NCBI GenBank assembly: GCA_032358165.1
Contig: JAALGY010000059.1
Coordinates: 124,001 to 188,000, forward strand
DNA: 64,000 bases
Source of the DNA: Diplosphaera chodatii
Lineage: Eukaryota; Chlorophyta; Trebouxiophyceae; Prasiolales; Stichococcaceae
Reading direction: 5' to 3'
Each line of letters opens with the position of its first letter. Positions within the stretch are counted from its first letter, which is position 1. The notes under the pieces were generated by a model. The model made no database searches, was not told where the DNA came from, and worked only from the letters and a program-made list of their open reading frames with translations. A program made the translations under genes and the position numbers. This document shows, piece after piece, positions 57,101 through 64,000 of the stretch.

Positions 57101-60100
57101 AGTACAGGCGGTAGCTGTTGCGCACCTGCAGCTGGGCACCACACAGGTATGACAGGGTCCGGTCCACAGCTGTGGGTTGCAGGCGATGAGATGCTGCTTG
57201 ATCACATCGAGTCAAATGACTTTCTATGTACAGATGAGGCATATGGCTTTCAAGATAGTGAAGAGTGCAAGGTCTACCTCTGTCCACTCTGCCCGCTGTG
57301 CGGCCTTTGTCTTGGGCCCGGGCCGCTGCTGCGCCGGCGTGCCTGCCGCCTGCTGCGCCGCTGCCGGCGTCGCGGCCCCTGTTTCTGGCAGCGCTGCTGC
57401 CGCTCCTGCTGACGGTGGCACCGCCGCTGTTGACTCTGCGGCATCTGCCTGAGGGCCAGCTGCTGTGGATGCAGTGGCGGAGCCAGCCGCGGTGACGGGT
57501 GCCGCTTCTGCCGCTTCTGCCGAGCCTCCCTCTGGGGCCGCAGCGCTGCCATCTGGCAGGCGCAGCACCACGTCACCAATCGCAAACTGGAAGTCGGGGT
57601 GCACCTGCGTGCAAGCCAGCAGCGGCCTCACCGCCTAGCCTTGCAAGCAGCCACGCTGACTGCAGTGCCATGCACAACCAAGCAAGGAAGCAAGCAGGCA
57701 AGCAAGCACGGCCAGCAGAGTGATGCTTGCAGCAGACTGCACAGCCCAAACAAACCCACACATGGCTCAGTGCAGATGTCTGTGGGTTTGCGACCAGTGA
57801 TGACGACTCGCCTGCAGCTGGTAAACGCTGTGCTCCGAGTCGGCGCCGCCGTCCGCCCAGGCGACGGTGGCGGTGCGCCCCGCCGCACTGACGTGCGTCA
57901 CCCAGCCGAAGCGCTTGGCAGCCTGCATGCGGTCAGGACGCTGCGCTGTGGAATCGCCTGATCTTGCACACACACAAAGGAGCCTGACTTGTGCACCCTG
58001 ACGTCATGGATCAGCTGAGCCCTCCTCTCCAACGAACTCGTCGTTGTCGGCAGAACAGCAAAGATTGTGACGACACCATGAGTTGTCACATGTCCATGGA
58101 ACACAAGTGCAGTGCTGCTGTGCCACTTGTGACGTCATACTACTTAGGTGGCAGCACTGCAGGCGCAGGGATTTGGCGTGTCCAGCACGAGCCAGGCACT
58201 ACCTGCGGCGGCTGGGTTGCGCCGCCCGCGGGACTCTCGTCCATGTCGGCAAATGGGTCCCGCTGCTCCACGAAGTCGCCGACCGAAAAGTCGTGCTCGT
58301 CGTGGAAGGACACCGGCAGGAAGTCGCGCGCAGCGGCGCCCGCCGCGCAGCTGCCGTCCTGCCACTGCACGTCCACCGTTGTGCGGCTGCCCACCACCTG
58401 CGCAAGACAAGAGCAGGTACCCTTACAACAGTTCATGCCCGTAGATGGGTGGTTGCTGATGTGCGTCTGTTTAAGATAGTGATTCTATCTGTTGAGAACC
58501 AGTAAGCATGGTCGGACGGGGGTTGCCTGCCACGAGCAAGTAGGGATGGACCGTCGTTATGTCGCTGCATGATGAGTGCAGCTGTCCAGGCTTCTGCCTG
58601 TGGCACCTTGAAACGGGCATGGATATCAGGTGCACAGCATCAGCACGAGCAGCCCCCTGCAGCAGCGGCCCTCAGCAGGAGAGCCTGAGCAGCTGTAAAG
58701 CTGAGTTCTTGTTTGCCAGGCACCCCACACAGCTCGACAGGGACCTGCACCTGGACCATGGCGCCGCCGTAGGGCTGGGCGATGGTCCGCGGTACCGGCT
58801 CGGAGCGGTTCCGGGGCAGCGAGCGGCGGCCGCCGCCGGCGGACCCCGCCGAGGCGCCGCGGCCCCGCTTGCGGGCCGCCTTACTGCCACTGGACCTGCA
58901 CGACACATACAGCAGAGGTGTGCCTGCACTCTGTACTTGCAACACCAACAAACACGCCGTCAAGCGGGGCCCACTGCCGCCTCTGGACTTGCAAAACCGC
59001 ACAAGCAAAGCGTCCAGGCCAAGCACGCCTGCCCATACCGACCGCCAGCAGCGCCTCATGGACACATCGCTTCCATTTCGCGCACATCGTGTGTCAGGTC
59101 CTGAGCAGCAGGTGTTTTCACCGTGGTGAGGGCGACGCCTGGCTGTCTGGCCCTGGCGGAGCCTCGGCATTTGGGTCCGCTGCCGGCTGTTCCGCAGCAG
59201 CCGCGCCACCCACGCCAGCGTCAGCGCCTGCATCCGAGTCAGCAGCCGCATCTGCTGCATCGCCTGCACCCGCCCCGCCTGCACCTGGTGCACGCATGTG
59301 AGCTGTGAATGTCGGTTTCGACGCCAGACGTCGGGCGGCACACTGAAAAGTGCTGGCAACCTGTGTTGTCTCGCTGCTAAAGTGCTGGGCGGAGTGCTTT
59401 GTGTGCCAAGCTGGGCTGCCGATGCTCGTTGTGGGCATGCTGCAGAGCCCTCATGGCTAGGATACTCAAGTAAGCGTCACCGGCAAACAAGCGGGCTGGG
59501 CTGCTGAACCCAGCACCAGCGTTCCTGCTCCGCTTTTGCCTCATCCTCAATGTATCCCGCAAAACCCAAGCAATGGCAGCAGCCAGTGCACAGTTGCTGG
59601 ATGCTTTAGATACACAGACAACGCAGGCTGAGACACGGTGGCTGAACCCTGGACCCTTGTAACCCATTGGGCACAGCAGCCGCCTGGTACGGTGCTGCGG
59701 CGCCCTCCCCAGCAGCAGCAGCGATTACAGCCGAATGCCCTGCATCTGCCTCTGAGCAGCCTGACAGAAGATGCCGCAGGGCTGCCCGCAAGAACGTGGC
59801 GCACCCTCGTCCGGCAGCGCCCACACACCTCCCTCATCTTGCACAGCAGCGGGTCTGATTGATCCCGTCCCCACCCGGGGTGTCGGGCCAGGCGGCGGCC
59901 AGCTGCGGGTAGGGCGGCGAGCCGGCCGGCAGCAGCAGCGCGCGGTCGCCCAGGTGCCATGCGGTGCCCAGCTGGCTGGGCAGCGGCCGCAGCAGCGCCG
60001 GCGACACGAAGTCCGGCGGCTCCAGCACCTCCTCTGCGCGGTTGCAGGGCTTGCAGGGTTTTGGCAAGGCAGGGCTGCGAGCAGGGTGAGATGAGGCAAC

Positions 60101-62335
60101 ATGTGGTCCCTGTGCAGGTGCGGTCAAATGCAGCAGTTGGACAGAGTCGGCGCACTCAGGAGGCGCTCGGGCGGTGATCACCAAGGCATCTGCCGCTTGC
60201 GCAGGGTGCAGTACAACTTGAGTACATTCAGCACCGGAACTCGTTTCTCGACCCAACCCAGTTTTGGCAGACCATCTCACCGCCTACAACGTCCGAGTGC
60301 GCTGCGGTGGACCAGAGCACGCCGATGCCGCTGGGCTGCAGGTCGATGATGGTGCCGAGCAGCTCGCCGGGCGCGAGCTCCAGGCGGCCGCCGGCCGCCA
60401 TGGCCACCCGCTCCAGGGGGGCCGGCTGCCGGGTGGGGCCGCTGCCGGCGGGCGCCAGCACCTCCACATCGGGGCTCTGCTCGAAGGAGCGGCTGCCGGC
60501 GACGCACACGCGCTGGCCTGCAGGCGCAGCAACGGCGTCGTCCAAATGATGTGCAACGGTCAGGACGCAAGGGAACGCTTTGTCAAACAGGGCTGGCAGC
60601 AGTGCTGCTTCGAGCCAGTTGCACAGCAGCGGCAGCTGGTTGTGTACAGAGCGGTTACGGAGCGCTGTCGAATATTTGATCAGACGTACAGGGTGTGATC
60701 TACACATGTGCCAGCTGGCCCGGGTTTAGGGTTTCGAGCACGACGGCCTGTGTGGTTAGACGGCGCACGCTCCGCTGTTGCACATCGTGCATGCGCTCCA
60801 GGCCGGCACGATGGAAACGTGAGGGTGCATGACACAAGACCGCGCACCCAGGTACAGGTGGTAGTGGTCATCGTCCAGAAACTTTTGGTCCCGGGCATCT
60901 GTTGGCCAGATCGCCAGGTCATCGTCCGCTGCCTCGCCCACAAGCTGCACACATCCCACATCCACCCATCAGTGGTGACAGGGCGGTCATACGTCCAAGT
61001 GTCTGGTGGCTGCACTGGTGCAGAGCAGCTGCATGTCCGTCTGAACACAGCCAGATCGCAGCCTCTATGCGGTGCCCGGCACAACGCAGCATGAAGCGAA
61101 CCTCCAACGTCATACCTTGACGACCATGCCGTTGTCAAAGGCGATGATCAGGTTGTGCTCGATGGCGTCTATGCGGCCGACCCAGGCGCCGCCCACCACA
61201 AAGTGCCCCGGCGCAAAAGGGTGCACCTGCCAGAACGCAGCAGTCGGGCAGCGTCAGATGAGCGGGCGGCCACACACCTCGGACATCACAGGAACGCCGC
61301 TGTGCAGCTAAACCCTACAGCGCAGCTGCATTCAGGGCGCTTGCACTGCGGGATGTGAAATCGCTGCCGTACCCGCGCCAGCCGAGTGGAGGGCACCCCG
61401 TAGTGCACTGCGCCGGCCTCATCCCTGACGTCCACCGCCACCTGCACCGCCGTCACCTGGCCAGTCTGCGCACCACGTACACAACACTGTGAGCATTTGC
61501 CAGCCTCACAGCGCAAACACGAAGCCGATAGCATGGCGTGAGCAGGTCAGCCTGGAGCGGCACAACCATGGTTGTGATCGCCATGGCGAGGTGACTTGAT
61601 TGATTGTGGTCGTTCCCTATGATGTGTGCGGCTCAAGGCAGACGCCACGCCCGGCAGCGACCACCCCACCTGGCCCAGGGGGTCGGCGGCGCGCGCCACG
61701 ATGGCGCCGGCCACCAGCGCGCGATCCGCCACCCGCAGCCGCCGCACCTCCGCGTGCTGCTCCACGGTGGCCCCCAGCCTGCAGTACATGGAAGAACCAC
61801 AGTGGTGCTGAATTCAAGTTCACCCAGCAGCGGCCCGCGGCTGCGCCCCGCATGCTGCTCTGGGATGTCCCCCAGCTGCAGGGTTTAAATCAGTTCAGCC
61901 GTGCACTTTCCAGCCACCACACAGCACGGCATACGAATGTCTGGCTGGTGGCGCGCAAAACACAGGGCACAGCTGCTGTCCGCCCCGATACTGGCTTGCG
62001 CAGCTATGCACCCGCCTGAGAAGCATGTGCCGCCATCCCAGAAGCATGGTTTGCTACAGAGAGTCCGGGCACAGTCCGCTAGCCCACCAGGTGACCCGGG
62101 CGTGGCCGGGAGGGATGTAGTCCTCCTCGTCCTCGTACTCCGAGTCGTCGGCCTCCGAGTCGGTCTCGCCCGCCACGCGCCACACCAGGCCCCGGTCTTC
62201 CGGATTGTCCAGGGACCACACGATGTCCATGGCCCGGACCGCGGGCGGCGGCTCCGGCACCGGCGCCATCGCCGCGCCGGGCGACTGCGCTGCCAGCGCG
62301 GCCTGGTGCAGGTGCACATTCGGCGGCACGCCCAT
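51172..62335 (-). CDS. Giant ubiquitin-conjugating enzyme E2 (UBE2O / plant UBC24-PHO2 class) with WW-like motifs
   Basis: Twenty-seven exons close in frame at 1556 residues: 62335-62088, 61778-61670, 61465-61373, 61226-61116, 60944-60848, 60517-60281, 60033-59875, 59284-59122, 58895-58745, 58397-58203, 57922-57812, 57604-57278, 57125-57039, 56828-56703, 56307-56242, 55947-55798, 55584-55450, 55227-55092, 54877-54675, 54488-54392, 54175-53506, 53224-53141, 53019-52908, 52666-52532, 52289-52218, 51989-51867, 51645-51172. SH3-like modules of the family appear in order: [77 protein letters not shown]. The UBC domain follows: [54 protein letters not shown] (active Cys near 1310), [19 protein letters not shown]-like motifs [15 protein letters not shown] and [16 protein letters not shown] lie at about 668-738. 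It should act as a hybrid E2/E3. Two introns have GC donors (after 57812 and 52532). The first exon may extend further upstream. Confidence 0.9.
56607..56667 (-). repeat. Intronic duplicate of a WW-motif exon end (copy A)
   Basis: This 61-bp stretch matches 56702-56762 at about 54 of 61 positions but lies in the following intron. On the minus strand it stays open and reads [20 protein letters not shown]. Its donor position has GC (CAG|GCGCTG) in place of GT. The offset of 95 bp is not a multiple of three. Confidence 0.85.
56702..56762 (-). repeat. Coding copy of the duplicated WW-motif segment (copy B)
   Basis: 3' part of the exon 56828-56703 of the E2 gene plus one intron base. It encodes [20 protein letters not shown] and ends at a normal donor (CAG|GTGATC). 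It is the partner of the intronic copy at 56607-56667. Confidence 0.85.
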
Positions 62336-63198
62336 GGCTGCCCCTGTGCGCTCCCCGCTGGTGAGCGGCGACTCCTCTGCTCCAGCTGCCTGTCGGCGCG
62401 GCTGCGGTTGCCTGCCTGCACCGGCAGCGCAAAACCAGGTTATCATGTGACACCATGCTGAGACGTCCAGTGACATGCTGCAATCGTGCGACAGTGGGTT
62501 TAAATCCTGGGCACAGCCACGAGGCGCATGCATGCAAGTCTGACGCATTGCAGCACGATGCAGCAGATGGACCGACCTGCTTCTGGCAGCGTTTGCACCA
62601 ACGTGGTATGCAGCAACAGTGCCCACCTCATTCACAGATACGATTACGCTGACATGTTCACAAGGTGTCATACCTCTCCCAGCAAGCCTTGGCTGGTTAC
62701 GATGTGGAGTCGGTGCCTATTCCAGCGTCGCGAGGGTGTCACACTCTCCACGTCAGCGCTATGTATTTGCACAGCTATGAGGAGCCTGAAGAGGAGACGC
62801 CAATGTGGCTCGAACTGGCGTTACGGAGGTGCTGCGGGTGCATGTGCTACCCAGACTCGGCCTCGACTTCTTGGCAATCGATGCTGTCCGCGATCCGGAC
62901 TGTTCTCAGAACCGTATCCCGGTGATACAAACAATGCTCTGTCTGCAGCAATGCTGCAGGGATGCGGGTGCAACCCATGCTGAGTATCCTCCAGCCGATG
63001 TCGTGTAAAGCCCTAGGTGCCCGACCTCTGCAGTACTTGCAGCGGCAATGGTACGCCTACTTGACGGACTACGCTGGCCATCAGAATTCAGTGCGGTGCA
63101 GACCGCCCAGGCCAACTGTGACGCGCCTGCCTGGATCCAGTCGACGTCACAGGTCCTGCTGCAGCTGCAACAGCCCAGTGGGTGCTTGCCCTGCAGCC
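62336..63198. promoter_or_regulatory. Divergent promoter region
   Basis: About 860 bp between the start of the E2 gene (-) and of pyruvate dehydrogenase E1-alpha (+). The minus frame stays open upstream of the chosen E2 start to 62671, and an intron-like acceptor lies near 62429, so an additional E2 5' exon may fall here. No promoter element was recognised. Confidence 0.4.
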
Positions 63199-63993
63199 AT
63201 GGCGACGGCTTTCGGGCAGGCCGCGCCGAGCACGGCCAGAACATGCAGGGATGCGCATTGCAACACATCCAGCCCGCTGCCGCACGGCGCCCGCCGGCAG
63301 CATGCAGCACAGCTCCAGAGCCTACGGCATCGGGTCGTGGCCAACCGCACAGCGCTGCGCGCCTCAGCCTGCGCAGTGGCAGCAGCCAAAGCCCCTGCAA
63401 TGGAGAAAACGAAGGCCAAGCAGGGCACCGGGGGCCTGACGCCAGAGATCGCAGAGGACCTGTACAGGTGAGAGCTGGCTGCTCTGTGCATGCACAGGTG
63501 CTGACGAGTCCAGATGATGCGTTTGCAAATGGTACAGATCGCCTCGGGCGATCTGGAGGCGAGATGCATACCGTTGCGTGCGTCCACCGCAGGGACATGT
63601 ACCTCGGCCGCGAGTTCGAGGAGATGTGCGCGCAGATGTACTACCGCGGCAAGATGTTCGGTGAGTGCGCTGAACTCGAAGCGACCACAGATGTAGCGGT
63701 AGCACCGACTCTGCTTTAGACAGAACATCAGCATGCGCATTGGCCATGCGGCCATGCACGTGGATTAGCGTACACACGAATCCCAAACACCGCCCTGAGG
63801 GTACAGCGCCATCTGCTGTCGACGGTGCGGAATGGGCCCGTGCACTAAACCTGGCGGTTTCACATGCGCAGGGTTTGTGCACTTGTACAGCGGGCAGGAG
63901 GCAGTCTCCACGGGCATCATCCGGTGCCTGCGCAAGAGCGACTACATCTGCTCCACGTACAGGGACCACGTGCACGCGCTGTCAAAGGGCGTG
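63199..63993 (+). CDS. Pyruvate dehydrogenase E1 component alpha, plastid type (5' part)
   Basis: Exons 63199-63467, 63593-63660 and 63872-63993 join in phase; the gene continues past the window. The first exon encodes an Ala/Ser/Arg-rich chloroplast transit peptide ([20 protein letters not shown] onward; later [20 protein letters not shown]). The mature start follows: [58 protein letters not shown] and [14 protein letters not shown]. This is the plastid E1-alpha signature. E1 decarboxylates pyruvate with thiamine diphosphate, feeding acetyl-CoA to fatty acid synthesis. The start is the ATG in GCAGCCATGG. The last exon is ended at GTG|GTGCGT, just before the window edge. Confidence 0.92.
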
Positions 63994-64000
63994 GTGCGTT

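Noticed and set aside
62490..62525. tRNA-like T-arm (GGGTTTAAATCC)
   Set aside because: Lacks the TTC of the T-loop, and no matching acceptor, D or anticodon stems are found nearby.
62054..62671. Longer minus-strand frame starting at 62671 as the E2 N-terminus
   Set aside because: The upstream part looks like intron or UTR, with an acceptor-like GGTGCAG near 62429; no family similarity before the ATG at 62335.

Overview
The window looks like nuclear DNA of a green alga (Chlorophyta, most likely a trebouxiophyte or chlorophycean). The evidence is GC-rich coding sequence, very many short introns with strong GCAG acceptors, TGTAA polyadenylation-type motifs, plant-type proteins (PHO2/UBC24-like E2, chloroplast-type pyruvate dehydrogenase E1-alpha, H2A.X ending in SQEF, expansins) and plant-type TTTAGGG motifs. 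Gene models were assembled by eye from splice-site phase, homologous motifs and reading frame; most close exactly in frame. Species cannot be named from the sequence. Layout: 1-943 (+) is the 3' end of an unrecognised gene; 1679-3783 (-) is a SAM-dependent methyltransferase that shares a divergent promoter with an intact RHBDD1/RBL14-like rhomboid protease (4335-6832, +). Only 71 bp after its stop begins a second rhomboid-like membrane protein (6904-9652, +) that lacks the catalytic serine. From 10.4 to 26.9 kb, five consecutive minus-strand genes all encode apparently secreted or wall-related products: two tandem expansins (10444-13336, 15618-18452), an esterase with two N-terminal ShKT domains (20373-21727), a paralogous esterase without visible ShKT domains (23305-25340), and a small Pro/Ala-rich secreted protein (25783-26881). 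From 28.3 to 50.2 kb the genes are housekeeping or regulatory: H2A.X (-), a TSPO/MBR translocator protein (+), a bZIP factor with N-x7-K spacing (+), a hypothetical minus-strand gene, a beta carbonic anhydrase (+), a short-chain dehydrogenase (+), and an intronless membrane-protein ORF (49302-50180, +) in a visibly less GC-rich island. From 51.2 to 62.3 kb (-) a single 27-exon gene encodes a giant UBE2O/PHO2-class ubiquitin-conjugating enzyme (1556 codons) carrying two WW-like motifs, with a third WW-like exon copy in an intron. The last kilobase (63199 onward, +) is the start of a plastid pyruvate dehydrogenase E1-alpha gene. No rRNA, tRNA, CRISPR array, transposase or prophage was seen. The most notable items are the WW-bearing E2, the rhomboid/pseudo-rhomboid pair at bicistron-like spacing, the secreted-protein block, repeated GC-AG introns, and TTTAGGG motifs lying just inside several 5' splice sites.
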